Below the pieces are notes generated by a model, which had not been told where the DNA came from, did no database searches, and worked only from the letters and a program-made list of their open reading frames with translations. Source: Streptomyces venezuelae (GTDB taxonomy: Bacteria; Actinomycetota; Actinomycetes; Streptomycetales; Streptomycetaceae). Taken from it: a stretch of DNA of 64,000 nt. Location: assembly GCF_008642355.1 (NCBI RefSeq), contig NZ_CP029193.1, positions 6,720,001 to 6,784,000 of the forward strand, given 5' to 3'. A program made the translations under genes and the position numbers. Below are positions 27,077 through 34,946 of the stretch, piece by piece; positions within the stretch are counted from its first letter, which is position 1; the number at the start of each line of letters is the position of its first letter.

Positions 27077-28495
27077 ATGGCACAGCCTGCAAAGGGGCCG
27101 GCAGCAGCCGAAGGCCCGTGTTCCACCCCACCGGACACAGCTGACAGCACGTCGACCGACGACTGTCACCCGGTGGACGAGAAGCTCCACCCCTCGCGGC
27201 TCGTCCCCGCCGCACTCCAGCACATCGCCGCCATGTACGCGGGTGTGGTCACCCCTCCGCTCATCATCGGCCAGGCCTGCGGTCTCGACACCGTGGCCCA
27301 GACCCGGCTCATCGCCGCCGGTCTCCTGATCGCCGGTCTCGCCACCATCTTGCAGACGCTCGGCGTCAAGGGCTTCGTCGGCAACCGCCTGCCGTTCGTG
27401 AACGCCGCGTCCTCGGCGGGCATCGCACCCATCCTCGCGATCGCCGAGACCAACGCCAAGGGCGACCAACTCCCCGCGATCTACGGCGCGGTGATGGTCG
27501 CGGGCGTCTTCTGCCTCGCCGTCGGACCCTTCTTCGGCAAGCTGCTCCGCTTCTTCCCGCCGCTCGTCACCGGCGTCGTCATCACCCTCATCGGCGTCAC
27601 ACTGATGCCCGTGCCCGTGAAGTGGGCGCAGGGCGGCGACGAGACCGACCCGACGTTCGGCGACATGAAGTACCTGGCGCTCGCCGCCTTCACGCTCGTC
27701 GTGATCCTGCTCTTCCAGCGGTTCGGACGCGGCTTCCTCAAGCAAGTCGCGCTGCTCGCGGGCATGTTCATCGGAACGCTCGCCGCGATCCCGTTCGGCA
27801 TGGCCGACTTCACGTCGGTGCAGACGGCCCCGCTCGCCGCCCTGCCCACGCCGTTCGCCGCCGGCGCCCCCGTCTTCCAGCCCGCAGCGATCCTCTCGCT
27901 CTGCATCGTCATGCTGGTCCTGATGACCGAGTCCGCGGCCGGCATGCTCGCCCTCGGCGAGATCTGCGAGCGCAGGACCGACGGGAAGACCATTACCCGC
28001 GGCCTGCGCACCGACGGCCTCGCCACCCTGGTGGGCCCCGTCTTCGGCGGCTTCCCCACCTCGGCCTTCGCGCAGAACGTCGGCGTGGTCTCCCTGACCC
28101 GCGTACGCAGCCGCTACGTCGTCGCGGTCGCGGGCGGCGCGCTCATCGTGCTCGGCGCCTTCCCGGTGCTCGGCGCCGTCGTGAACGTCGTCCCCATGCC
28201 GGTCCTCGGCGGTGCGGGCATCGTCCTCTTCGGCTCCATCGCGGTCAGCGGCATCCGTACGCTCTCCGAGGCGGGCCTCGACGACAGCTCCAACATCATC
28301 CTGGTGGCCGTGGCGCTCGGCGCGGGCATCATCCCGCTCGCCGCCCCCACCTTCTACGCGGAGTTCCCCGCCTGGGCGCAGACCGTGCTCGGCTCCGGCA
28401 TCAGCGCCGGCGCGCTCGTCGCGGTCACGCTCAACCTGTTCTTTCACCATCTCGGCACCCGTGGCTCCACCGCCGCGGCACTCAAATCTCCCTAG
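27077..28495 (+). CDS. NCS2-family nucleobase/urate permease, copy 1
   Basis: A 472-aa nucleobase:cation symporter-2 protein with about 14 TM segments. Family marks are ALQHIAAMYAGVVTPPLI in TM1, the TESAAGMLALGEICERRTDGK region with the conserved acidic residue of TM8, and FPTSAFAQNVGVVSLTRVRSRYVV in TM10. This is the urate/xanthine branch (PucJ/PucK, UacT). ATG 27077 has a perfect GGAGG upstream. Context in the urate operon suggests uptake of urate or xanthine. Confidence 0.92.
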   Translation: MAQPAKGPAAAEGPCSTPPDTADSTSTDDCHPVDEKLHPSRLVPAALQHIAAMYAGVVTPPLIIGQACGLDTVAQTRLIAAGLLIAGLATILQTLGVKGFVGNRLPFVNAASSAGIAPILAIAETNAKGDQLPAIYGAVMVAGVFCLAVGPFFGKLLRFFPPLVTGVVITLIGVTLMPVPVKWAQGGDETDPTFGDMKYLALAAFTLVVILLFQRFGRGFLKQVALLAGMFIGTLAAIPFGMADFTSVQTAPLAALPTPFAAGAPVFQPAAILSLCIVMLVLMTESAAGMLALGEICERRTDGKTITRGLRTDGLATLVGPVFGGFPTSAFAQNVGVVSLTRVRSRYVVAVAGGALIVLGAFPVLGAVVNVVPMPVLGGAGIVLFGSIAVSGIRTLSEAGLDDSSNIILVAVALGAGIIPLAAPTFYAEFPAWAQTVLGSGISAGALVAVTLNLFFHHLGTRGSTAAALKSP

Positions 28496-28510
28496 GGTCA
28501 TGCCGTGCCC

Positions 28511-28548
28511 TCCCCCAAGCTCTTGAGGAGCATGGGGGACCCCCATGC
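28511..28548. repeat. Streptomyces intergenic hairpin element with two alternative folds
   Basis: A 12-bp stem (TCCCCCAAGCTC, 28511-28522, with GAGCATGGGGGA, 28528-28539, one mismatch) overlaps a 9-bp palindrome (GCATGGGGG-A-CCCCCATGC, 28530-28548). Only one can form at a time. The CCTCCCCCA...GGGGGACCCCCAT pattern is a recurrent non-coding element I know from many Streptomyces genomes. Confidence 0.6.
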
Positions 28549-28569
28549 CACACACAGTAAGGAAGCACC

Positions 28570-29970
28570 ATGGCAGCATCGGCAACCCCTGAAGGCGCCG
28601 TAGAACGCATCGTCATCGAGAACGCCGCGATCGCGACCGTCGACGCCCAGGACACCGAGTACGCGTCGGGCCACATCGTCGTCGCCGGGAACAGGATCGA
28701 GTCGATCGGCGCGGGCAAGGCTCCCGAAGGCCTGACGAACGTCGTACGCCGTGTCGACGCCACCGGCCACCTCGTCACCCCCGGCCTGGTCAACACGCAC
28801 CACCACTTCTACCAGTGGATCACCCGGGGTCTGGCCACGGACCACAACCTGTTCAACTGGCTGGTGGCGCTGTACCCGACCTGGGCGCGCATCGACGAGC
28901 AGATGACGTACGCGGCGGCGCAGGGTTCCCTCGGCATGATGGCCCGCGGCGGCGTCACCACCGCCATGGACCACCACTACGTGTTCCCGCGGGGCTCCGG
29001 CGACCTCTCCGGGTCGATCATCCGTGCCGCCTCCGAGATGGGCGTCCGCTTCACCCTGGCCCGCGGCTCCATGGACCGCAGCGAGAAGGACGGCGGTCTG
29101 CCGCCGGACTTCGCCGTCGAGACCTTGGACGGCGCGCTCGCCGCCACCGAGGAGACCGTCAAGAAGCACCACGACGCGTCGTTCGACGCGATGACGCAGG
29201 TCGCCGTCGCGCCCTGCTCGCCGTTCTCCGTCTCCACCGAACTCCTCAAGCAGGGCGCCGAGTTGGCCCGCCGCCTGGGTGTGCGTCTGCACACCCACGG
29301 CAGCGAGACGGTCGAGGAGGAGAAGTTCTGCCACGAGCTGTTCGGCATGGGCCCGACCGACTACTTCGAGTCCACCGGCTGGCTCGGCGAGGACGTGTGG
29401 ATGGCGCACTGCGTCCACATGAACGACTCCGACATCGAGGCGTTCGCCCGCACGAAGACGGGCGTCGCCCACTGCCCGTCCTCCAACGCCCGCCTCGCCG
29501 CCGGCATCGCCCGCGTCCCCGACATGCTCAAGGCGGGTGTCCCCGTCGGCCTCGGCGTCGACGGCACCGCGTCCAACGAGTCCGGCGAACTCCACACCGA
29601 GCTGCGCAACGCCCTGCTGATCAACCGCCTCGGCGCCCACAAGGAAGCCGCGCTCAACGCCCGCCAGGCCCTGCGTCTCGGCACGTACGGCGGCGCGCAG
29701 GTCCTCGGCCGCGCCACGCAGATCGGCTCCCTGGAGGCCGGCAAGCTCGCCGACCTGGTCCTGTGGAAGATCGACGGCATCGGGCACGCCTCGATCGCCG
29801 ACCCGGTGACCGCCATCGTCTTCGGCGCCGCCGCCCCCGTCACGCTCTCCCTCGTCAACGGCAAGCCGGTCGTCGAGAACGGCACCCTGCTGCACGCCGA
29901 CGAGGACGCCATCGCCCGCTCCACCCGCGAGCAGGCGCAGCGCCTCGCGCGGATCGCCGCCGAGAGCTGA
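28570..29970 (+). CDS. 8-oxoguanine deaminase-like amidohydrolase
   Basis: A 466-aa metal-dependent aminohydrolase of the TrzN/AtzA/8-oxoguanine-deaminase group. It has the zinc motif NTHHHFYQW near residue 77, a second zinc His in HTHGSE, the third in HCVHM, and the catalytic Asp in VGLGVDGTASNESGE. These match 8-oxoguanine deaminase, which makes urate from 8-oxoguanine and so feeds the adjacent uricase. Guanine deaminase and S-triazine hydrolases are related. ATG 28570 is preceded by AGGAAG. It is flanked on both sides by NCS2 permeases. Confidence 0.88.
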   Translation: MAASATPEGAVERIVIENAAIATVDAQDTEYASGHIVVAGNRIESIGAGKAPEGLTNVVRRVDATGHLVTPGLVNTHHHFYQWITRGLATDHNLFNWLVALYPTWARIDEQMTYAAAQGSLGMMARGGVTTAMDHHYVFPRGSGDLSGSIIRAASEMGVRFTLARGSMDRSEKDGGLPPDFAVETLDGALAATEETVKKHHDASFDAMTQVAVAPCSPFSVSTELLKQGAELARRLGVRLHTHGSETVEEEKFCHELFGMGPTDYFESTGWLGEDVWMAHCVHMNDSDIEAFARTKTGVAHCPSSNARLAAGIARVPDMLKAGVPVGLGVDGTASNESGELHTELRNALLINRLGAHKEAALNARQALRLGTYGGAQVLGRATQIGSLEAGKLADLVLWKIDGIGHASIADPVTAIVFGAAAPVTLSLVNGKPVVENGTLLHADEDAIARSTREQAQRLARIAAES

Positions 29971-30012
29971 ACCCGAGAACTCCGGTCGGGGGGGACGGCC
30001 CTCGACCGGACT

Positions 30013-30081
30013 TGAGCAGCCGAGCGGGCTGCTCAGGTGCCGCCCCGGAACGCGGCCCAAAGCTTCGCGTTCCCGGGGCGG
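30013..30081 (+). terminator. Two tandem terminator hairpins after the deaminase
   Basis: The first hairpin is a 9-bp stem TGAGCAGCC/GGCTGCTCA (30013-30035). The second is a long stem CCGCCCCGGAACGCG/CGCGTTCCCGGGGCGG with one bulge (30040-30081). Together they make a strong stop, so the second permease probably has its own promoter in 30085-30200, which I could not pin down. Confidence 0.75.
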
Positions 30082-30207
30082 TCAGCACTACCTGGGCGCA
30101 TTTCCCACAACTGCACACCGAGCAAGTCCTTGCACCATGCACCACCTCCCAGAAGCGAAAAGTGCCGGCGGCCCCGCCGGGACCGGAAAACAACCGGAGG
30201 AGCCACA

Positions 30208-31695
30208 GTGGCCACTCAGCCCAGGTTCACCAAGCAAGGCACCACCCCGGATCCAGAGACCGACGACGGGTCCATACGCGCCGACGGGTCCATACACCCC
30301 GTCGACGAGAAGCTCCCCGCCCTGAAGATGGCGACGACCGGCCTCCAGCACGTGGCCGCCATGTACGCCGGAGTCGTCGCGCCGCCGCTCATCGTCGGCG
30401 CCGCCATCGGTCTCTCGGCCAAGGACCTCACCTTCCTCACCGGCGCCTGCCTCTTCACCGCGGGCCTCGCCACCTTCCTGCAGACCCTCGGCATCTGGAA
30501 GATCGGCGCCCGGCTGCCCTTCGTCAACGGCGTCACGTTCGCCGGTGTCGCCCCGATGATCGCGGTCGTCGAGTCGACCGACAACAAGGACGACGCGCTG
30601 CCCATCATCTTCGGCGCGGTGATCGTGGCGGGCATCCTCGGCTTCATCGCCGCCCCGTTCTTCTCGAAGATGATCCGCTTCTTCCCGCCGGTCGTGACTG
30701 GCACGGTCATCACCCTCATCGGCATCTCGCTGATGCCCGTCGCCTTCGGCTGGGCGCAGGGGCCCGTCCCCGGCGCCGACGACTACGGCTCGATGAAGAA
30801 CCTGGGCCTCGCCGGCATCACCCTCGTCATCGTCCTGCTGCTGCGCCGCTTCACCACCGGCTTCGTGAAGCAGATCGCGGTCCTGCTCGGCCTCGTCATC
30901 GGCACACTCGTCGCCATCCCGTTCGGCGTCACGGACTTCGGCCCGGTCGGCGACGCCGACATCGTGGGCTTCCCGACCCCGTTCCACTTCGGCGCCCCGC
31001 AGTTCGCGGCCGCCGCGATCGTCTCGCTCTGCGTCGTCATGGTCGTCTCGATGACCGAGTCGACCGCCGACATGCTCGCCCTCGGCGAGATCGTGGACCG
31101 TCCCGCCGACGAGAAGACCATCGCCGCGGGGCTGCGCGCCGACACCCTCGGCTCCGCGGTCAGCCCGCTCTTCAACGGCTTCATGTGCAGCGCCTTCGCG
31201 CAGAACATCGGCCTGGTCGCGATGACGAAGATCCGCAGCCGGTACGTGGTCGCCGTCGGCGGCGGCTTCCTCGTCCTCATGGGCCTCTGCCCGATGGCCG
31301 CCTCGCTCATCGCGGTCGTGCCGCGCCCCGTGCTCGGCGGCGCCGGCGTCGTCCTCTTCGGGTCGGTCGCGGCCAGCGGCATCCAGACGCTGGTCAAGGC
31401 GAACCTGGAGAAGGACAACAACGTCCTGATCGTGGCCGTCTCGCTCGCCGTCGGCCTCATCCCCATCGCGGCGCCGGAGTTCTACCACGCGTTCCCGGAG
31501 ACCGCGAAGATCATCCTCGACTCGGGCATCTCGACGGGCTGTGTGGCCGCCGTGCTCCTCAACCTGGTCTTCAACCACATCGGCAAGGGCCGCGACGAGG
31601 ACGACGTGACCGCACCGATGGAGCCGGGCGGTGAGATCGCGCAGACGCGCGCGCCGGGTCAGGGCAAGGGGCAGAGCGAGGCGGTGGCGCACTGA
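30208..31695 (+). CDS. NCS2-family nucleobase/urate permease, copy 2
   Basis: A 495-aa paralogue of the permease at 27077, sharing the N-terminal HPVDEKLP and HVAAMYAGVV blocks. It also has the TM8 motif TESTADMLALGEIVDRPADEK and the TM10 block MCSAFAQNIGLVAMTKIRSRYVV. It has a longer acidic, RADGSIHP-type N-terminal tail. GTG 30208 has GGAGG upstream; the open frame extends to 30037 but overlaps the terminator hairpins and is not used. Likely a xanthine, hypoxanthine or urate transporter, with different specificity or regulation from copy 1. Confidence 0.92.
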   Translation: MATQPRFTKQGTTPDPETDDGSIRADGSIHPVDEKLPALKMATTGLQHVAAMYAGVVAPPLIVGAAIGLSAKDLTFLTGACLFTAGLATFLQTLGIWKIGARLPFVNGVTFAGVAPMIAVVESTDNKDDALPIIFGAVIVAGILGFIAAPFFSKMIRFFPPVVTGTVITLIGISLMPVAFGWAQGPVPGADDYGSMKNLGLAGITLVIVLLLRRFTTGFVKQIAVLLGLVIGTLVAIPFGVTDFGPVGDADIVGFPTPFHFGAPQFAAAAIVSLCVVMVVSMTESTADMLALGEIVDRPADEKTIAAGLRADTLGSAVSPLFNGFMCSAFAQNIGLVAMTKIRSRYVVAVGGGFLVLMGLCPMAASLIAVVPRPVLGGAGVVLFGSVAASGIQTLVKANLEKDNNVLIVAVSLAVGLIPIAAPEFYHAFPETAKIILDSGISTGCVAAVLLNLVFNHIGKGRDEDDVTAPMEPGGEIAQTRAPGQGKGQSEAVAH

Positions 31696-31729
31696 GGCCC
31701 CGGTTAGGTCCCACGCACAAAGTAGGCCA

Positions 31730-31762
31730 TTCCCTCGCGCGGTCAGGTCCCGCGCGAGGGAA
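31730..31762 (+). terminator. Terminator hairpin after permease copy 2
   Basis: A perfect 13-bp stem TTCCCTCGCGCGG/CCGCGCGAGGGAA with a 7-nt loop, 35 bp after the stop. It can serve both convergent transcripts. Confidence 0.8.
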
Positions 31763-31772
31763 CGCTTCTCTC

Positions 31773-31791
31773 AGCGCTGCCGCGCAGCGCT
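31773..31791 (-). terminator. Terminator hairpin after the ADP-ribosyltransferase gene
   Basis: An 8-bp stem AGCGCTGC/GCAGCGCT with a 3-nt loop, immediately downstream of the ADP-ribosyltransferase stop on the minus strand and touching it at 31791. Confidence 0.55.
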
Positions 31792-32702
31792 CAGTCGACG
31801 TCCATCGCGTCGTCGCCACCGCTCTTGACGACCTTGATGATGTTCCCGCCCGCGTCGCACAGCTCCGCGCGGACGACGTAACCCGCCTGGATGCCCTTCC
31901 AGAAGATGACTTCCTGCTGCTGGGCGAAGGACGTGGTCCCCAGTGTGTCGACCAGGTCGATCCCGCCGGGCGCGTGGATCACGTATCGCCAGCCGCTGCC
32001 GTCCGGCTGCCGCGCCCAGTCGGGCACGTATCCGCCCGGCGAACGGGTCGTGCTGACGAACCCCGTGCGCTGCAGGAGCTTCTGGTAGTGCCGCAGGCTC
32101 GCCGGCAGCTTCTCGTTCCAGGGCTTGAACCCCTTGCCGAGGATCTGGTCCGGCGTCCTGCCGTCCCAGCGGTACAGGGGCTCGTTGTCCTTGCGGTACC
32201 GCAGCGGCGGCACGGCACGGCCCTGTTTCCTGTCCTCTCGCATCGACTTCACCTTGCCGGGGTCGATGCCGTAGGTGCTGTCACCGAAACCCGCCGCGGG
32301 CTGAGGAGTCGGCGTGGTGGAGCGGGGGTGCTTGCCGCGCTCGGCCATGAACGACGGGTAGTCGTACTCGCCGGCCTCCGAGTCCGTGCCCCCGTCCGAG
32401 AGCTCCTCCGCGTCGGAGAAGTCCAGCCGGTCGATGTCCATGGCATTCGGGTCCTGCCCGCCCGCGCGCTGCACCACGGTCTCCTCGGCCTGCTGGTGGC
32501 CGCAGCCCGCACCGTGCTGGTGCTGCTCCTGCCCCGCGGGCTGTCCGGCCCGACGGAGCATCTGGACGACGGCTGCGTTGCCCGCCGAGCCCTGCAGACC
32601 CAGGAGCCCCTGGAGCGGGGCGTCGGCGGGGGCCGCGGGTCTGCGGGCCGCGGCCCGCGCTTTCGCGGCGGTGTGCTTTCCGGTGTGGTCGTGGTCGCGC
32701 AA
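31791..32702 (-). CDS. Pierisin/ScARP-like ADP-ribosyltransferase toxin with injection-system-type N-terminus
   Basis: A 303-aa protein. The C-terminal domain (about 168-293) has the pierisin/scabin mono-ADP-ribosyltransferase pattern: R178 in LYRWDGRTPDQIL, S217-T218-T219 in GFVSTTRSP, an APGGID core at 244-249, and Q262-x-E264 in QQQEVIF. QxE is typical of the DNA- or nucleotide-modifying pierisin/ScARP group. Residues 29-52 (LQGLLGLQGSAGNAAVVQML) resemble the helical motif seen at the N-terminus of many actinomycete contractile-injection-system cargos. A His/Gln-rich stretch (60-71) and an acidic, disordered linker (86-115) separate the two. There is no signal peptide. TTG 32702 is chosen for GGAGGAG six bases upstream; the frame is open to 32900. 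Confidence 0.8.
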   Translation of the reverse strand: MRDHDHTGKHTAAKARAAARRPAAPADAPLQGLLGLQGSAGNAAVVQMLRRAGQPAGQEQHQHGAGCGHQQAEETVVQRAGGQDPNAMDIDRLDFSDAEELSDGGTDSEAGEYDYPSFMAERGKHPRSTTPTPQPAAGFGDSTYGIDPGKVKSMREDRKQGRAVPPLRYRKDNEPLYRWDGRTPDQILGKGFKPWNEKLPASLRHYQKLLQRTGFVSTTRSPGGYVPDWARQPDGSGWRYVIHAPGGIDLVDTLGTTSFAQQQEVIFWKGIQAGYVVRAELCDAGGNIIKVVKSGGDDAMDVD

Positions 32703-32835
32703 CGGGACTCCTCCAGGTACAGAGCGCCCCACTCTTCCCGTGCATCCCCGCCGGCGCCAGGAACCGAAGGGCAGCACCGCGTGCAGTCCTCGTGGTCCGG
32801 GGGGTCTTCCGCTGCCGGGGTGCACTCCTGATCGC

Positions 32836-32863
32836 TTGACCTCAAGTGCACTTGAGATACGAG
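32836..32863 (+). promoter_or_regulatory. SoxR/MerR-type operator-promoter
   Basis: A perfect 16-bp palindrome CTCAAGTGCACTTGAG (32841-32856) sits directly after a TTGACC -35 (32836-32841), with a TACGAG -10-like hexamer at 32858-32863. The layout and CTCAAGT...ACTTGAG core match SoxR-type boxes of MerR activators, which bind between -35 and -10. It faces the NTF2-like gene at 32924 and lies about 140 bp from the start of the toxin gene. Confidence 0.7.
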
Positions 32864-32923
32864 GGTGTGGATCAGGGAAGCCCACCCGGGGGCGTCCCAC
32901 TCAAGACCTCCAGGGGAACCGTC

Positions 32924-33355
32924 ATGCCTACCGAGTCGCCCACTGTTCAGGCCGCCGACATCGCCGCCGTCCGTCAAGTCGTCGCGGACGCGAGCGAGTT
33001 CCAGAACGACGTGGAGCGGTTCATCCCCCTGTTCACCGCCGACACCACCGTCGTGAACTTCGGCGGGCGCCGCGTCGCCGGACGGGACACGCTGGAGGAG
33101 GCGATGCGGCAGGCGCTGGCGTCGCCGCTCGCCGACGTGGTCACCACGGTCGAGGAGGAGGACATCCGCTTCGTCCGGGACGACGTGGCGATCGTGGCGA
33201 GCGTCAAGCGGGTCTCCGACGGGCGGCGGCCGGGGGCCGACGGCGAGGCGGTGACCCCGTTGCCCGCCTCCGCGGGACGCCTCACGCACGTCCTTGTGAA
33301 GGAGGACGGGACCTGGCGGATCACGTCCTCCCAGACGACCCCGATCCTCGGCTGA
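32924..33355 (+). CDS. SgcJ/EcaC-type NTF2-fold protein (SnoaL-like)
   Basis: A 143-aa cone-shaped NTF2-like protein. Typical features are VQAADIAAVRQVV, FIPLFTADTTVVNFGGRRVAGRDTLEEAM and a C-terminal THVLVKEDGTWRITSSQTTPI. The family (SgcJ/EcaC, DUF4440) includes enzymes and ligand binders with no single activity, so no reaction is given. ATG 32924 follows AGGGGAA. An upstream ATG in frame at 32846 falls inside the palindrome and is rejected. Expression is probably controlled by a MerR-family redox or ligand sensor encoded elsewhere. Confidence 0.82.
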   Translation: MPTESPTVQAADIAAVRQVVADASEFQNDVERFIPLFTADTTVVNFGGRRVAGRDTLEEAMRQALASPLADVVTTVEEEDIRFVRDDVAIVASVKRVSDGRRPGADGEAVTPLPASAGRLTHVLVKEDGTWRITSSQTTPILG

Positions 33356-33382
33356 GAACGACCCTCGGCCGGGAGGTTGACG

Positions 33383-33811
33383 TCAGGGGTGGTCGTACCA
33401 GGAGAACGCGGCGATCCGCCAGCCCTCCGGCGTGCGGACGAACTGCATCGTCTTCGTGCCGCCGCCCTCGAACGGCTCGCCGTCCATGACGCCCGCCTTG
33501 GCGTACTCGCCGAACCGGCACGCGATGTCACCGGCGATGTCGGTGCGTTCCGAGACTTCCCACTCCGCGAACTCGACGAGGCGTCCGTCGGCGAGCAGCC
33601 GCTCGCGGGGCTCGATGAACTCCTCCACGGTGTAGGCCGCGTACTGCGGTCCCGTCACGACGATCACCCCGCCGGGCAGCATGAGCCGACGGATCCTGGC
33701 GACGTCCGCGGCCTTGCCGCCGCGGTTGTCGAAAGCTCCGAAGAACTCGGCGGTCAGTGCGTCGATTTCGGCCTTGGGCTGCTCGGCCGCGGGTATCTGG
33801 ATCTCGGACAT
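33383..33811 (-). CDS. DUF4440/NTF2-fold protein
   Basis: A 142-aa cytoplasmic NTF2-like protein: N-terminal KAEIDALTAEFFGAFDNRGGKAADV, central IEPRERLLADGRLVEFAEWEVSERTDIAGDIACRF, C-terminal TKTMQFVRTPEGWRIAAFSWYDHP. The ending WRIAAFSWYD is characteristic. It is convergent with the SnoaL-like gene (27 bp apart). The pairing may be chance, since the sequences are only distantly related. Function is unknown. Confidence 0.82.
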   Translation of the reverse strand: MSEIQIPAAEQPKAEIDALTAEFFGAFDNRGGKAADVARIRRLMLPGGVIVVTGPQYAAYTVEEFIEPRERLLADGRLVEFAEWEVSERTDIAGDIACRFGEYAKAGVMDGEPFEGGGTKTMQFVRTPEGWRIAAFSWYDHP

Positions 33812-33829
33812 GCCGGGACCGTAACACCC

Positions 33830-34780
33830 CTACCTGCCGCACACGGACGCGGAGTTGACCGAACCGCCCGCGTTCTCGTCGTCCGTGCCGAGCAGCGCCC
33901 TGCCGCCGGTGCCCGGCAGGCACTCGACCGCCTCGATCTTGACGCCCTTGAACTTCCGCAGCACCTCGGGTGACTTGGCGACGGACAGCCGCACCTTCCC
34001 GGAGCGGCTCACGGAGAGCGTGCCCGCGTTCAGGACGGCCGAGGCGAAGGGGCCGTCGTCGCCCGCGTCGGACGCCGAGCTGATCACGAGGCGGCCCGAC
34101 GGGGCGACGGAGATGTCCGAGGCGTGCCGGACGTCGCCCGTCGGGTAGGGGGCGCGGAGCCGAGCCGTGCTGACCGGGCCGAAGTCGGCCTCGCCGGACT
34201 TGTTGAAGGAGAACGTCGAGGCGCGCAGCGTCGCCGGACGTTTCTCGCCCGCGCCCCGGTCGGCCCAGACCGCGGCCAGCTTTCCGTGCCGCGAGGTCAG
34301 GGCGAAGCTCTCGTAGTCGTCGCCGTCGGCTGTCGCGGGGAGCGGGGAGGTGTCGAGGACCTGGATCCCGGTGCCGGTCATCTTGAGGTGGTGGACCAGG
34401 CCGCGGCTCGCCAGGGCCACGAACTCGCCGCGGGCGCCCGGCACCGCCTCGATCGCCTCCAGGTCGACGGGCTCCGCGGTGCCCGTCCAGGCGAGCGGTT
34501 CGACGTGGGTGGGAGCCGTGCGGTCGGCGCCGGGGCGGTACGTAAGCCGCGCGACGCGGTTCTCGCCGGGCTTCTTGTTGTCGCGCACGACGAGGGCGTC
34601 CGTCCGCCCCTGCCGGTGGCCGTCGCTGGTGACGGCGAGCCCGCTGATGCCGGACTTGATGTCGTCCCCGACCTGCTGCCAGCCGCCGCCCGGCGCGTGG
34701 GCCGCGGACGCCGTGGGGCCGCCCGCCGAGAGCAGGGCGGCTGCCGCGGTCAGCACGGTCGTGGTCGTACGGAGGAACAT
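33830..34780 (-). CDS. Secreted hypothetical protein (propeller-like)
   Basis: A 316-aa protein with a Sec signal peptide (MFLRTTTTVLTAAAALLSAGGPTASAAH, cleavage near residue 27). The mature part is beta-rich with repeating SGISGLAVTSDG, DLEAIEAVPGARGEFVALASRG and DISVAPSGRLVISSASD segments that suggest a small propeller, as in esterase-like or phytase-like proteins. No catalytic motif was recognised. Two cysteines near the C-terminus (about 288 and 314) may form a disulphide. It precedes a tandem-repeat tract and the chitosanase. Confidence 0.65.
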   Translation of the reverse strand: MFLRTTTTVLTAAAALLSAGGPTASAAHAPGGGWQQVGDDIKSGISGLAVTSDGHRQGRTDALVVRDNKKPGENRVARLTYRPGADRTAPTHVEPLAWTGTAEPVDLEAIEAVPGARGEFVALASRGLVHHLKMTGTGIQVLDTSPLPATADGDDYESFALTSRHGKLAAVWADRGAGEKRPATLRASTFSFNKSGEADFGPVSTARLRAPYPTGDVRHASDISVAPSGRLVISSASDAGDDGPFASAVLNAGTLSVSRSGKVRLSVAKSPEVLRKFKGVKIEAVECLPGTGGRALLGTDDENAGGSVNSASVCGR

Positions 34781-34853
34781 GGAGATCTCTCACCTCGGTG
34801 CAGGTAGACGCGCGTAGACGGGGAGTTGGCCGGGACCGTACCCAGGACGGCGT

Positions 34854-34910
34854 GCAAGAGGCAAGAGGCAAGAGGCAAGGAGGAAGAAGCAAGGAGGAAG
34901 AAGCAAGGAG
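34854..34910. repeat. Purine-rich tandem repeats (7-mer and 14-mer)
   Basis: Three consecutive GCAAGAG heptamers (34854-34874) run into two perfect copies of the 14-mer GCAAGGAGGAAGAA (34875-34902) and a partial third. The tract lies between the chitosanase stop and the secreted-protein gene, where purine-only repeats are unusual in this GC-rich DNA. Probably slippage-generated. Confidence 0.8.
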
Positions 34911-34946
34911 GGCGCGGGACGCCGTGGGCGCCCCGCGCGTCCCGGC

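Noticed and set aside
30037..30207. Upstream extension of the second NCS2 permease
   Set aside because: The extra 57 codons cover the terminator hairpins and lack homology. GTG 30208 has GGAGG.
32703..32900. Upstream extension of the ADP-ribosyltransferase
   Set aside because: The added residues cross the SoxR-type palindrome and are Arg/Gly/Pro-rich. TTG 32702 has an ideal ribosome-binding site.
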